Below, piece after piece: positions 7,558 to 15,077 of a stretch of DNA of 36,340 nucleotides. Source of the DNA: Hyella patelloides LEGE 07179 (GTDB lineage Bacteria > Cyanobacteriota > Cyanobacteriia > Cyanobacteriales > Xenococcaceae). The notes below the pieces were generated by a model. It was not told the DNA's origin, did no database searches, and was given only the letters and a program-made list of their open reading frames with translations. The first letter of the stretch is position 1. Each line of letters starts with the position of its first letter. Location of the stretch: positions 1-36,340 of the forward strand of contig NZ_LR213802.1 in NCBI RefSeq assembly GCF_900659865.1. Direction: 5' to 3'. The position numbers and the translations under genes were made by a program.

Positions 7558-8121
7558 TTATTCTTCATCCCAAAGTCTATCTAGCTGCATTTGCCACGAT
7601 GCGAGAAAATTCTCTCTTTCTTGAGGATCGCGATCTATATCTCCTAGCATTCCTTCCTGGTAAAATCTTTCTAGAGTCTGAAAAGTTGCTTCTTTACTTT
7701 GCCCTTGAGTTTTGGCTGCTTGAATAATTTGCCTAATTCTTTGCTCTACTAATTGCTGAAACGCTTCAGATAAACCTTTTTCTGCTACAAAAATCATGCG
7801 TAAAATTACATTAACAAAGTCTTCTGTAGCAAGAGTTGCAAAATTATGATGGAATACTCCCCAAAGAACATTTTGCCCCAAAGCATAGCGAATCTCTTGT
7901 GTGGTATCAAAATTAGCTTCCATCAAGGGAACTAATAGAGATTGTGCTTCCATCACCGAAGCAATAGGAGTTAAGACACGCAACCAAGATTTATCTTCTG
8001 ACAAAAGAACCAAAAGACGTATTTTGTCATTGTTAATTTGCCAATTTTCTTCGTTGTTAGTTTCTACAGTGTCTTGGGGAAAGATTTCTTGAAGAATTGA
8101 TGTAATTTGCTGAGTTTCCAT
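7558..8121 (-). CDS. Conserved hypothetical protein, possible YbjN/secretion-chaperone-like fold
   Basis: The 187-residue soluble protein has no signal peptide or membrane segment. Residues about 1-115 alternate predicted helices and strands (ILQEIFPQDTV, KIRLLVLLSEDKSWLRVLTP, AQSLLVPLMEANFDTTQEIRYALGQNVLWGVF). This resembles the YbjN/type III secretion chaperone-like fold, where a strand meander follows an LLxLNxxxxxxRFAL-type segment. The rest is helical and charged, ending in WQMQLDRLWDEE. I recognise no catalytic residues. The likeness to YbjN-type proteins is a visual inference. It stands alone: the carboxysome gene ends 161 bases upstream on the same strand, with no shared motif. Confidence 0.6.
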   Translation of the reverse strand: METQQITSILQEIFPQDTVETNNEENWQINNDKIRLLVLLSEDKSWLRVLTPIASVMEAQSLLVPLMEANFDTTQEIRYALGQNVLWGVFHHNFATLATEDFVNVILRMIFVAEKGLSEAFQQLVEQRIRQIIQAAKTQGQSKEATFQTLERFYQEGMLGDIDRDPQERENFLASWQMQLDRLWDEE

Positions 8122-8282
8122 TTTTTTAATCGCGTCTGAGATTTCGTTACGCGGATTGTGATAGGCTGCAATTGAAGGTTAAATTAGTAATGTAATGGGA
8201 AAGTTTTACTACTAATAACCACTAAATACTAACTAATAGCAGCAAACAAGATAACTAAATAAGCAAACTCTAGAAATCACAC

Positions 8283-8597
8283 CTAAGAACGAAATTCCGC
8301 CACTTTATCACTATATTCAATGGGTAACACTGCCACGATATTGTCTGGGGGATTAGGTACTATGTAGTGAGTCATGACTTTGCCACCAAAAGTATTCTCC
8401 GCAGCAGCTAAACCATCTTCCATCGCTGGTTTGACTTCAGAAATCCCACCACGAATCACCACCATAAACTGACCACTTTCTGCTTTGTCAAAAAAGACAA
8501 TGGTTACTCTTCCTCCTTTGACCATAGCATCCGCAGCAGCTAAGATTGAGGGAAACCCCAGAGTTTGAATTACACCTACTGCTTCTTGTTGAGGCAT
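8283..8597 (-). CDS. ccmK3: Carboxysome shell protein CcmK3-type (BMC domain)
   Basis: The 104-residue product is a single BMC domain. AVGVIQTLGFPSILAAADAM and GGRVTIV fix it as a beta-carboxysome CcmK. Features that point to CcmK3 rather than CcmK1/2/4 are IQTLGFP, the pore-strand DKAESGQF (CcmK3 has DxAExGxF; CcmK1/2 and 4 have other pore loops such as KIGSG), and the C-terminal YIVPNPPDNIVAVLP-IEYSDKVAEFR. CcmK3 is known to mix with CcmK4 in hetero-hexamers and probably tunes shell permeability. I chose ATG 8597 because GGAG lies 12 bases upstream; a longer reading from a TTG at 8627 would put that RBS inside the gene. No ccmK4 lies next to it. The unknown gene 33 bases upstream is probably co-transcribed. 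Confidence 0.9.
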   Translation of the reverse strand: MPQQEAVGVIQTLGFPSILAAADAMVKGGRVTIVFFDKAESGQFMVVIRGGISEVKPAMEDGLAAAENTFGGKVMTHYIVPNPPDNIVAVLPIEYSDKVAEFRS

Positions 8598-8630
8598 AAA
8601 TACTTTTTTCTCCGTAATATTTACCAACAG

Positions 8631-9275
8631 TTAAATCTTAATCGAACTGGGTGCAGTATGAGAAGCAATTATACGATCGCATCCCGATTTGGGTTTTGCC
8701 CACTGATAGCGATATTCTAAAGGATTTCCCCAACATAACCCAAGATAAACTTCTGTACGAGTCGCGTCAACTTCCGCCCATTCTGCTTGACGAATTAGTT
8801 TGGTGGCGTATTCTCGGCTAATTTGTTGATGAGGAGTGTTGCTACTATTATTTGTAGGTTTTGTCTGGCGATTAGTTTTTCCTTTCCCTGGAGCGTTGGC
8901 TAGCCAAAATTGCATTCCTGGGGTGACTTGTTGCCAAAAATCAATTACCGATTGTTTTGCTGCGACTAAAATTGCTTTATCTTCTTCCAGGGGAATAAGT
9001 TGATTGTGAATTTCAGGATAGCAAACTGTGTGATTGTGAAAACCACAATCGCGCCAAATGATACCCGATACTCGATGTTGCTTTTGATACTGATGTATTT
9101 GGGTACGAAAATCTTGGTAGGCAAAGACTTTACTGACTCGATTCATATCCAACAGTTTGATCACTACAGGATCTTTAATTCTTTCTGCTGAGGACAAGAC
9201 AACGCGCTTTCCCTTCCAATTAGCTTTTAATTCGCGATCTAGGATTGCTATCAACTCTTGGGTAGTGTAAGTCAT
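8631..9275 (-). CDS. Conserved cyanobacterial hypothetical protein
   Basis: The 214-residue soluble protein has two blocks joined by a polar low-complexity linker (GKGKTNRQTKPTNNSSNTPHQ, about residues 129-150). The N-terminal block (RVVLSSAERIKDPVVIKLLD, VSGIIWRDCGFHNHTVCYPEIHNQLIPL) has a histidine- and cysteine-rich stretch, WRDCGFHNHTVC, that might bind metal. The C-terminal block (QISREYATKLIRQAEWAEVDATRTEVYLGLCWGNPLEYRYQWAKP) is compact and tryptophan-rich. I do not recognise a named family. It ends 33 bases before ccmK3 on the same strand, so co-transcription with the shell gene is likely, and a carbon-concentrating link is possible but unproven. Confidence 0.65.
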   Translation of the reverse strand: MTYTTQELIAILDRELKANWKGKRVVLSSAERIKDPVVIKLLDMNRVSKVFAYQDFRTQIHQYQKQHRVSGIIWRDCGFHNHTVCYPEIHNQLIPLEEDKAILVAAKQSVIDFWQQVTPGMQFWLANAPGKGKTNRQTKPTNNSSNTPHQQISREYATKLIRQAEWAEVDATRTEVYLGLCWGNPLEYRYQWAKPKSGCDRIIASHTAPSSIKI

Positions 9276-9361
9276 GTATCGCAGCGATCTGGCTTTATTT
9301 GCATTGTATCCTGTATCGGGGATCTAATGATCGGCGATTGGTTACTACTTGCTAATTACTA

Positions 9362-10057
9362 CTAAATGGGTAATTTTTCAATATCCTTGTTACCACCAAT
9401 CACAATCATAATCGAGCCTTCTTTGAGTTTTTGTCCTGGTGCGGGGTTGGTCATAAACTTCTCTCCACTACATACAGCCAGAATACTAATTCCATAACGC
9501 GATCGCAAATTTAAGTCGGCCAGGGTTTTATCATGAAATTCTTTGGGGACTAAAACCTCAACGATACTATTTTCTGGATCGAGTTCAAAACGATCTAAAA
9601 TTGCTGGTTTGGTCAAAGTTTCGGCTAAAGCGCAGCCTGCTTCATGTTCGGGAAAAACTACTCGGTCTGCACCTACTCGCTTCAGTAACTTACCATGAAT
9701 TTCAGAAGAAGCTTTGGCGATTACGTTTTTTACTCCTGCTTCTTTGACATTAAGTGTAGTGATGATACTTTCTTGAAGATAATTACCAATCGCTACTATT
9801 ACAGTGTCCATCTCGAAGATTCCTGCTTCTTTTAAAGCTTCAGGCTCAGTAGAATCTAGTTGAATCGCATGGGAAGCGATTTTTTGAGTTAATGCTTGAG
9901 TAACGAGCTTTTCATCAATATCTGTGCCAAGTACTTCGTATCCCATTTTATGCAAAGAGCTACACACTGCTCTTCCAAAACGTCCTAAACCAATCACGGC
10001 AAATTGATTATTTTCTCGACGCAGATTACCCAAAAATTTCAGTGATGTGAGATTCAC
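9362..10057 (-). CDS. ktrA: Potassium channel regulatory subunit, KtrA/TrkA type
   Basis: The 231-residue protein has an N-terminal RCK_N Rossmann domain (FAVIGLGRFGRAVC, GxGxxG at 23-28; acidic VLGTDIDE that binds NAD/ATP ribose; AIGNYLQESIITTL) and a C-terminal RCK_C domain (NSIVEVLVPKEFHDKTLADLNLRSRYGISILAV). In cyanobacteria this is KtrA, the cytoplasmic nucleotide-gated ring that controls the KtrB channel for potassium uptake and osmotic adaptation. No ktrB or ktrE lies nearby in the window, so the channel subunit must be elsewhere. The start is GTG 10057 with GAGG six bases upstream. A TrkA-like regulator of another channel cannot be excluded. Confidence 0.88.
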   Translation of the reverse strand: MNLTSLKFLGNLRRENNQFAVIGLGRFGRAVCSSLHKMGYEVLGTDIDEKLVTQALTQKIASHAIQLDSTEPEALKEAGIFEMDTVIVAIGNYLQESIITTLNVKEAGVKNVIAKASSEIHGKLLKRVGADRVVFPEHEAGCALAETLTKPAILDRFELDPENSIVEVLVPKEFHDKTLADLNLRSRYGISILAVCSGEKFMTNPAPGQKLKEGSIMIVIGGNKDIEKLPI

Positions 10058-10437
10058 TCTTGACCTCGTGAGATTTTTTGCAATTACTATCTTAAGTTGC
10101 TGTGAGGACTTTTATTATCCTTTTCTCGCAACGTTAATTGATGAATTTTCGACCTTTCCGCCCTTTAGTTATGTAAGTATAGCTAAAATTACTAAACGTT
10201 ATAATTTTAATAGTGTCTATGTAATCTAGTAGCCAGAATATAATAGCAATCTAAAGATAGGTGCTTACTGGTAACAGTCAAGATTACATTAGATATGAGA
10301 TCATAAGAAAGCATCTTGTAGAGTACCTCTAGGGATAGTATCTATCCATAACCAAAGAGGGAAATAGTAGATAAATAAACTAAGGTTTAACGAGATTACC
10401 CTCGAAAAACCATAAAATCAGTCATAAGAGGACAAGT
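10058..10437. other. Divergent spacer between ktrA and cp12
   Basis: This 380-base region should carry the promoters of ktrA and cp12. TATAAT occurs at 10200-10205 without a convincing -35 partner. GGATAG-TAT-CTATCC (10333-10347) is a perfect short hairpin in the probable cp12 leader, and TGTAATC (10220-10226) pairs with GATTACA (10282-10288). I see no gene here. Confidence 0.45.
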
Positions 10438-10662
10438 ATGAGTAATATACGAGAACAAATACAACAAGAAAGAGATCAAGCTAGAGAGGTATGCAGCACT
10501 GAAGGTAATACTTCTGGGGACTGCGCTGCTGCTTGGGATGCAGTAGAAGAACTTCAAGCAGAAGCTTCTCACCAAAAAGAAAGTCAGCCCAAGAAAAACC
10601 CTTTAGAGCAGTACTGTGATGACAATCCAGATGCTTTAGAGTGTCGAGTTTACGAAGACTAA
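10438..10662 (+). CDS. cp12: Calvin cycle regulatory protein CP12
   Basis: The 74-residue, very acidic, intrinsically disordered protein has all CP12 marks: an N-terminal cysteine pair (C19, C29), the core motif AWDAVEEL (32-39), and a C-terminal cysteine pair (C60, C69) in QYCDDNPDALECRVYED. When oxidised in darkness CP12 bridges GAPDH and phosphoribulokinase and switches off the Calvin cycle; thioredoxin reduction in light reverses this. All four cysteines are present, so both redox loops should work. AGAGGA about seven bases before the ATG supports the start. The gene has its own strong terminator at 10804-10838. Confidence 0.97.
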   Translation: MSNIREQIQQERDQAREVCSTEGNTSGDCAAAWDAVEELQAEASHQKESQPKKNPLEQYCDDNPDALECRVYED

Positions 10663-10741
10663 ATTTTCCAGGAAGGAAGAAAAAGGAGAAAGGAAAGAAA
10701 AAAAAGCTTGTTTCCCATTCCATTTTCATAGCTCTATTTCT

Positions 10742-10763
10742 GAGATAAATTACTTTTTATCTC
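10742..10763 (+). other. Hairpin in the cp12 3' region
   Basis: GAGATAAA (10742-10749) and TTTATCTC (10756-10763) form a perfect 8-bp stem around a 6-base loop, 80 bases after the cp12 stop. It has no following T-run and precedes the true terminator, so it may stabilise the mRNA end. Confidence 0.5.
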
Positions 10764-10803
10764 GGTTGTCTCTGACAAAATAATTTGCATAAATTAAAAT
10801 TTG

Positions 10804-10838
10804 GAGAAAATCTTAATCTTAAGGTTTTCTCTTTTTTT
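10804..10838 (+). terminator. Rho-independent terminator of cp12
   Basis: GAGAAAA (10804-10810) pairs with TTTTCTC (10825-10831), the stem continues inward with CTTAA/TTAAG, and seven T residues follow directly (10832-10838). Stem and T-run are both textbook on the plus strand. Confidence 0.9.
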
Positions 10839-10908
10839 GTCATTGTACTGACAATATCAAAGAAGAATCTTAGGATAAGGAAATTGAGATTGATTTAAGA
10901 CAACAGTT

Positions 10909-11505
10909 ATGAATGAAGCTTTGCTAAGACCTTTAGTATGGATGGACTATCGTTTGGCATTTTTGTTTACAGCGATCGCTCCTTTAATTCTTTTAATTTG
11001 GGCTCTATTGCGAAAAAAAGAAGCCATTTACAGATTATTAATTATCTATTGGCGAGTAGCTAGCCTTTTGATGATTACTTTATATTTACTGATTCCTGGC
11101 TGGACAGTAGGTTTTATAAGTGGGATTGCGAGCCGAATCTTAATCGCCCTAACTCTCTGGTTTTGGGTCGATCTCAACGAAGAAATTAAAGATTTTCCTC
11201 AAAGTAGATTGAAATTTGCCTTTACCTCTTGGCGATGGGCAGTAACTTTATACTGTGGCTTAGGAGCGATCGCTAGTATTGTTTCTCTTCCCTGTGCATT
11301 TTCCGATCTTGCAAAAGAGACTACTGTTTGTCAAGTATGGTTAGAAGTCCCTCAAGCATATCGTGCTTTATTCCACGCTCAACCTGGAAATGAAGGCTTT
11401 TTGGGTTTTATGGGAGCAATGGCATTAACCGTTTACATCCTATATTTTGTCTATTTCTTGCTTGTTAGGTTGGGTAAGCAAGGACGTTCCGCATTAGAAC
11501 AATAA
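10909..11505 (+). CDS. DUF3177 family integral membrane protein
   Basis: The 198-residue protein has about five hydrophobic membrane segments: LAFLFTAIAPLILLIWALL (17-35), RVASLLMITLYLLIPGW (49-65), GIASRILIALTLWFWVDL (71-88), WAVTLYCGLGAIASIVSL and, last, GAMALTVYILYFVYFLLV. The opening RPLVWMDYRLA is a signature of a cyanobacterial/plastid family, DUF3177, of unknown function. Charged residues between segments 1 and 2 suggest the N-terminus faces outward, but topology is a guess. The next small gene starts 31 bases downstream on the same strand and may be co-transcribed. No enzyme motif is visible. Confidence 0.8.
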   Translation: MNEALLRPLVWMDYRLAFLFTAIAPLILLIWALLRKKEAIYRLLIIYWRVASLLMITLYLLIPGWTVGFISGIASRILIALTLWFWVDLNEEIKDFPQSRLKFAFTSWRWAVTLYCGLGAIASIVSLPCAFSDLAKETTVCQVWLEVPQAYRALFHAQPGNEGFLGFMGAMALTVYILYFVYFLLVRLGKQGRSALEQ

Positions 11506-11536
11506 AATAGTTATATTTACTGTCGGGATTATTCTA

Positions 11537-11839
11537 ATGGTTAAAGCTATAGGTTGGCGTTTAGAAAAATATACCACCACACATCAAGAAGAAGTTTTGA
11601 TCGTGACTCTTGTAACAAGTTCGGGAGAAGAAGATACTGTAATGATTTACAATGGCTTTTCTGGCTCTTTGGTTAAACCTACGACCTACGATCCTGATAT
11701 TCCTGTAATTGAACCTAATGCCACAATAATTAGCATCGATCGTTTAGCTAGTCCTTACAATCCTGCTCAACCTGAATACATTCAGCAGGGCTTAACGTTA
11801 AAAGAAATGGAGCAAATGTTATTAAAGTCGGGAATTTAA
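11537..11839 (+). CDS. Small conserved hypothetical protein (100 aa)
   Basis: The 100-residue soluble protein begins with a beta-rich half (KAIGWRLEKYTTTHQEEVLIVTLVTSSGEEDTVMIYNGFSGSL) and a proline-rich central turn, and ends in the short helix LTLKEMEQMLLKSGI. Similar proteins occur across cyanobacteria to my recollection, with no assigned function. There are no cysteines, membrane segments or catalytic motifs. CGGGAT lies 10-15 bases before the ATG as a weak RBS. It follows the DUF3177 gene by 31 bases and likely shares its mRNA. I cannot name a role. Confidence 0.65.
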   Translation: MVKAIGWRLEKYTTTHQEEVLIVTLVTSSGEEDTVMIYNGFSGSLVKPTTYDPDIPVIEPNATIISIDRLASPYNPAQPEYIQQGLTLKEMEQMLLKSGI

Positions 11840-12313
11840 TAGATGTAAGCGAGAAATCAGCATTTTTAAAATTACGCATTTCCTAGAAGACTAAGTTATT
11901 GCGTGAAAAAAGATCGATATCAAAGCTATGGTTAGAAATACTCAATTAGCATTAGTTATTAGTAATATTGAGTGCTTTAAGCTTGATTTTTGGCAGAATT
12001 AAGTTTAATTGTGTCTATCTGATTAAAATCAAGTATCAACCAGGTTAAACGATCCTCATTTAAACGGTAAAAATTCATCAAAAAAATAAATGTTAGTTCA
12101 ACAGATATATCATAAAGTTAATCAAGGTACTATAACTATGTATTTTATATCTTGAGATTTCTTACTTGAAGTAAACCGATCGGGAGATTTTAGTTGTTAT
12201 GTTCTAACAAAGTCATTTTTACAATTTGTTTTGATTCAAAAAGCTGACATTTATTCTATAAATAATCCTTAAGGTAACTATTCGATTAAAACATAATAGA
12301 AAGTACATTTATT
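11840..12313. other. Gene-free AT-rich spacer
   Basis: This 474-base spacer precedes the MshEN-like gene on the same strand. I see no open frame with coding character, no RNA gene and no strong hairpin. It presumably holds the promoter and leader of the gene at 12314. Confidence 0.5.
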
Positions 12314-12940
12314 ATGAGCCAAAACTATCGCTCAACTGATGCAGAAGAGTTCTCTACAGATAAATCTAGTCTTTCGGAACTTCAGCCCAAACGCATAGGA
12401 ACAATCCTTAGAGAAGCCGATTTAGTATCGAATCCGCAATTGGATTTAGCCTTAAAAGATCAAGAAAATTTCCCCAATCTACTTTTAGGTGAGATTTTGG
12501 CTATGCGAGGCTGGATTAAAGCAGAAACTGCAAATTTCTTTGTGCAAGATTGGTCGAAAATACTCCAAGAAAAAAATCGTCAACCTTTGGGTCAGTATCT
12601 TATTAAGTCAGGATTACTAGAACCGAAACAATTGGAAACTATACTAGAAGAGCAAAAGCAAACAGGGATTCGTTTCGGAACAATTGCTGTGATGCAAGGG
12701 TTTTTGAAGTCTACAACTCTCGATTTCTTTTTGATGTATTTGTTTCCTGAAGAAATTAGGGTATCTCCCTTTGTGAATATGTATCGCACTATGCCTTTGG
12801 AAATACCTAGCAATGATACTGAGTTTGAAGAGTTAGACCCTGTATTCTTTGAAGAGTGGAAAGATGAAAAGTTAGTAAAAGATAATAATCCTAATGCTTC
12901 AGAAGATTTACCTGATACTGATACTAATTGGGCTGGTTAG
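12314..12940 (+). CDS. Tandem MshEN-like (GspE N-terminal type) protein, possible c-di-GMP binder
   Basis: The 208-residue protein contains two related blocks. Block 1 (about residues 27-70) reads RIGTILREADLVSNPQLDLAL then LLLGEILAMRGWI. Block 2 (about 90-145) reads PLGQYLIKSGLLEPKQLETIL, EEQKQTGIRFGTIAVMQGFL. This alternation of (R/L)xG-xxL-xxxGLL-xxxQLxxxLxxQ with LGxxLxxxG is the pattern of MshEN domains, which bind c-di-GMP in pilus ATPases such as MshE and also occur free-standing. No ATPase domain follows; the tail (residues 150-208) is acidic and disordered. It may couple c-di-GMP to a partner protein. Assignment to the fold is inference from pattern, and key ligand residues of block 2 are less well kept. 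Confidence 0.6.
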   Translation: MSQNYRSTDAEEFSTDKSSLSELQPKRIGTILREADLVSNPQLDLALKDQENFPNLLLGEILAMRGWIKAETANFFVQDWSKILQEKNRQPLGQYLIKSGLLEPKQLETILEEQKQTGIRFGTIAVMQGFLKSTTLDFFLMYLFPEEIRVSPFVNMYRTMPLEIPSNDTEFEELDPVFFEEWKDEKLVKDNNPNASEDLPDTDTNWAG

Positions 12941-13044
12941 ATAATTAAAGATTAAAAATGCAAAATTGCTGTGTTTTGAAGTTTCAGGCAATTAAATATA
13001 GCTATTCTCAAATTGGTGATACCAATTCTCAACAGCCCAAATGC

Positions 13045-13112
13045 GATGGGGATAAACACCCAATATGACGGGTGTAAACACGAAGATGTGACGGGTGTAA
13101 ACGCCTTACGTC
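13045..13112 (+). repeat. Three imperfect 22-23-bp tandem repeats
   Basis: Three units begin GATGGGGATAAACAC (13045), GACGGGTGTAAACACG (13067) and GACGGGTGTAAACGCC (13090). They lie inside the IS630 relic between its left end and the transposase fragment, where the DDE-coding half would be expected. Unit length and number are too small for a CRISPR array. Confidence 0.65.
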
Positions 13113-13116
13113 GATA

Positions 13117-13515
13117 TTATCCCGCTTGACGGCTTGCCCTTGAATGGGGGGACGCGGGGTCTCGTCGCTTTTTAACCGTTAATTTTAATCTTTGGGTCAT
13201 TCTCCCCATCGTTGCACGAGAAATACTTACTCCTGTTTTTTCTTCAAGCATTTGACATAGTTCGTCTAAAGTCGCATCATCATTTTGTTCGATTAAATCA
13301 GATAACACAATTAAATTAGCAGAATTTAATTTTAGCTTAACTCCTCCATTAAAAGGTTTGGGCGATATTTCTCCTGTTGTTCGATACTGTTTGAGCAACT
13401 TTACTATAAAACTCAAAGCAACACCAAATCTTTTTGCCAGTTGACGTTGAGAAATTCTCTCTTGCTCATAAACATCAATGATCTTTTGTCTTAAATCAAG
13501 TGAATATGCTTTCAT
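13117..13515 (-). pseudogene. IS630-family transposase, N-terminal fragment
   Basis: The first 115 residues are the DNA-binding part of an IS630 transposase: MKAYSLDLRQKIIDVYEQE, the helix-turn-helix SQRQLAKRFGVALSFIVKLL, and a second winged segment DDATLDELCQMLEEKTGVSISRATMGRMTQRL. After LTVKK the frame runs into a GC-rich repeat (13115-13170) and ends as RRDPASPHSRASRQAG, which is unlike any transposase. The DDE catalytic domain is missing, so the product could at most bind DNA. The start ATG 13515 lies 18 bases inside a 26-base near-palindrome (13533-13558). Confidence 0.85.
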
Positions 13516-13532
13516 TCCACTATTTGAGAAAC

Positions 13533-13558
13533 GCTATATTGATTAATCAAAATATAGC
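13533..13558. repeat. Near-perfect 26-bp palindrome before the transposase gene
   Basis: GCTATATT (13533-13540) and AATATAGC (13551-13558) are perfect inverted repeats around GATTAATCAA, whose core TTGATTAATCAA is itself a palindrome. It lies in the transposase leader, just inside the right terminal repeat, and may be a subterminal transposase site or an autoregulatory operator. Confidence 0.6.
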
Positions 13559-13777
13559 TTTAAGGATTGCTATAGACAATAATTAATTACTTTAATTGTG
13601 AATTATTAATCCTTCAATCCCTAATGGGGTAAACACTCTTTTTGAAATTAACTTTTGTAACTAGATTTGTTAAGCAGTATTTCAAATTTTACCTTACTTA
13701 AGGGATTCTGCATCTGGAGGGTAAAAGTCCGTGGTAGGATGCCTTTTAGCTTGAGAAAAGATATTAGGAGAAAAATT

Positions 13778-15001
13778 TTGGTACTCAGGGTAGCTGTCGT
13801 AGGCTCTGGACCTGCTGGTTCTTCCGCAGCCGAAACTTTAGTAAAAGCTGGTATTGAAACCTACTTATTTGAACGCAAATTAGATAACGCTAAACCTTGC
13901 GGTGGTGCGATTCCCCTTTGTATGGTGGATGAGTTTGATATTCCTTTAAAGATTATCGATCGCCAGGTAAAAAAAATGAAAATGATATCTCCTTCTAACA
14001 TTGAAGTGAATATCGGTCAGACTCTGAAAGACGATGAATACATTGGAATGTGTCGTCGTGAGGTGTTTGATAGCTTCTTACGCAACCGCGCAGCTAAACT
14101 AGGTGCAAATCTGATTAATGGTACAGTTCATAAGTTAGATATTCCTAACAGCGATAATGAACCTTACACCCTTCACTATGCAGACCATTCTCAGGGTGAC
14201 ATAAAAGGAGAAAGTAAAACTCTGAAGGTAGATTTAGTTATTGGTGCTGATGGTGCTAACTCCAGAATTGCCAAAGCTATTGACGCAGGGGATTATAATT
14301 ATGCGATCGCTTTTCAAGAGCGTATTCGTCTTCCTGAAGATAAAATGGCTTACTATGAAGACCTGGCAGAAATGTATGTCGGTGATGACGTTTCTCCTGA
14401 CTTCTATGCTTGGGTATTCCCTAAATACGACCACGTAGCAGTGGGTACAGGGACAATGAAAGTAAACCAAGCTAAAATCAAACATCTGCAAACTGGTATT
14501 CGCAACCGCGCAGCGAAAAGACTAGAGGGTGGCGAAATCATCAAAGTAGAAGCACATCCTATTCCCGAACATCCCAGACCCCGCCCCATTCGCGGTAGAG
14601 TTGTTTTAGTAGGAGATGCTTTAGGTACTGTAACTAAATCTTCTGGAGAAGGTATTTACTTCGCTGCTAAATCTGGAAGAATGTGTGCAGAAACTATTGT
14701 GGAAGCTTCTAACAAAGGTCAAACAATACCTACTGAAGCTGATTTAAAACGATTCCTCAAGGGTTGGAATAAAACCTACGGCGCAACTTATTTGGTACTA
14801 GATATTTTACAAAGAGTCTTCTATCGTAGTGATGCTACTCGTGAAGCTTTTGTGGAAATGTGTGCTGATGTCGACGTACAAAAACTTACTTTTGACAGCT
14901 ATCTCTACAAAACAGTAGTACCTGCTAATCCTTTAAAGCAAATGAAGATTACAGCGAAAACCCTTGGTAGCTTATTAAGAGGTAACGCTTTAGCTCCCTA
15001 A
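13778..15001 (+). CDS. chlP: Geranylgeranyl reductase (chlorophyll phytyl synthesis)
   Basis: The 407-residue flavoprotein reduces the geranylgeranyl group of chlorophyll and geranylgeranyl diphosphate to phytyl, needed for chlorophyll a and tocopherol, at the membrane face. It opens with the FAD dinucleotide fold VAVVGSGPAGSSAAETL, then ERKLDNAKPCGGAIPLCMV, MISPSNIEVNIGQTL and IGMCRREVFDSFLRNRA; the second FAD motif is GRVVLVGDALGTVTKSSGEG. All are near-identical to cyanobacterial ChlP as I know it. I chose TTG 13778 because AGGAG ends eight bases upstream and the length then equals the family's. The frame stays open upstream to 13667 but that part is untranslated leader. A strong terminator follows at 15078. 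Confidence 0.95.
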   Translation: MVLRVAVVGSGPAGSSAAETLVKAGIETYLFERKLDNAKPCGGAIPLCMVDEFDIPLKIIDRQVKKMKMISPSNIEVNIGQTLKDDEYIGMCRREVFDSFLRNRAAKLGANLINGTVHKLDIPNSDNEPYTLHYADHSQGDIKGESKTLKVDLVIGADGANSRIAKAIDAGDYNYAIAFQERIRLPEDKMAYYEDLAEMYVGDDVSPDFYAWVFPKYDHVAVGTGTMKVNQAKIKHLQTGIRNRAAKRLEGGEIIKVEAHPIPEHPRPRPIRGRVVLVGDALGTVTKSSGEGIYFAAKSGRMCAETIVEASNKGQTIPTEADLKRFLKGWNKTYGATYLVLDILQRVFYRSDATREAFVEMCADVDVQKLTFDSYLYKTVVPANPLKQMKITAKTLGSLLRGNALAP

Positions 15002-15021
15002 GTTTTGATTATCAATTCAAC

Positions 15022-15066
15022 AACGAGACTTGTGCTTGCGGAGGAAACCTCCGCGCACTTCCTCGT
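15022..15066. repeat. GC-rich compound palindrome after chlP
   Basis: Three nested stems, AACGAG/CTCGTT, GTGC/GCAC and GCGGAGG/CCTCCGC around AAA, form a long hairpin just past the chlP stop. It stands out in base composition from its surroundings and resembles dispersed cyanobacterial palindromic repeats. It may also protect the chlP mRNA end. Confidence 0.65.
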
Positions 15067-15077
15067 TCAATTATTGC

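Larger units (their letters stand above)
12997..13574 (-). mobile_element. Internally deleted IS630-type insertion sequence
   Basis: The ends form terminal inverted repeats: TATAGCTATTCTCAAATT reads inward from 12997, and the complement of 13557-13574 reads TATAGCAATCCTTAAAGC, agreeing at 13 of the first 16 bases. Inside is an IS630 transposase gene lacking its catalytic half. The TA at each end fits the TA target duplication of IS630/Tc1 elements. At 578 bp it is well short of an intact IS630-family element, so it can move only if a full relative supplies transposase. Confidence 0.7.

Noticed and set aside
7452-7727. 91-residue open frame on the plus strand
   Set aside because: Most of it lies antisense to the gene at 7558-8121, has no RBS and no recognisable motif.
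8598-8627. Ten extra residues at the start of CcmK3 (TTG 8627)
   Set aside because: They include the ribosome binding site GGAG of the ATG at 8597 and are absent from the family.
13045-13112. Possible CRISPR array
   Set aside because: There are only three imperfect 22-23-base units with no distinct spacers, and they lie inside an IS relic.
13667-13777. N-terminal extension of ChlP
   Set aside because: The family starts at VLRVAVVG; the extra 37 residues are unlike ChlP and lie in the leader before the RBS at 13766-13770.
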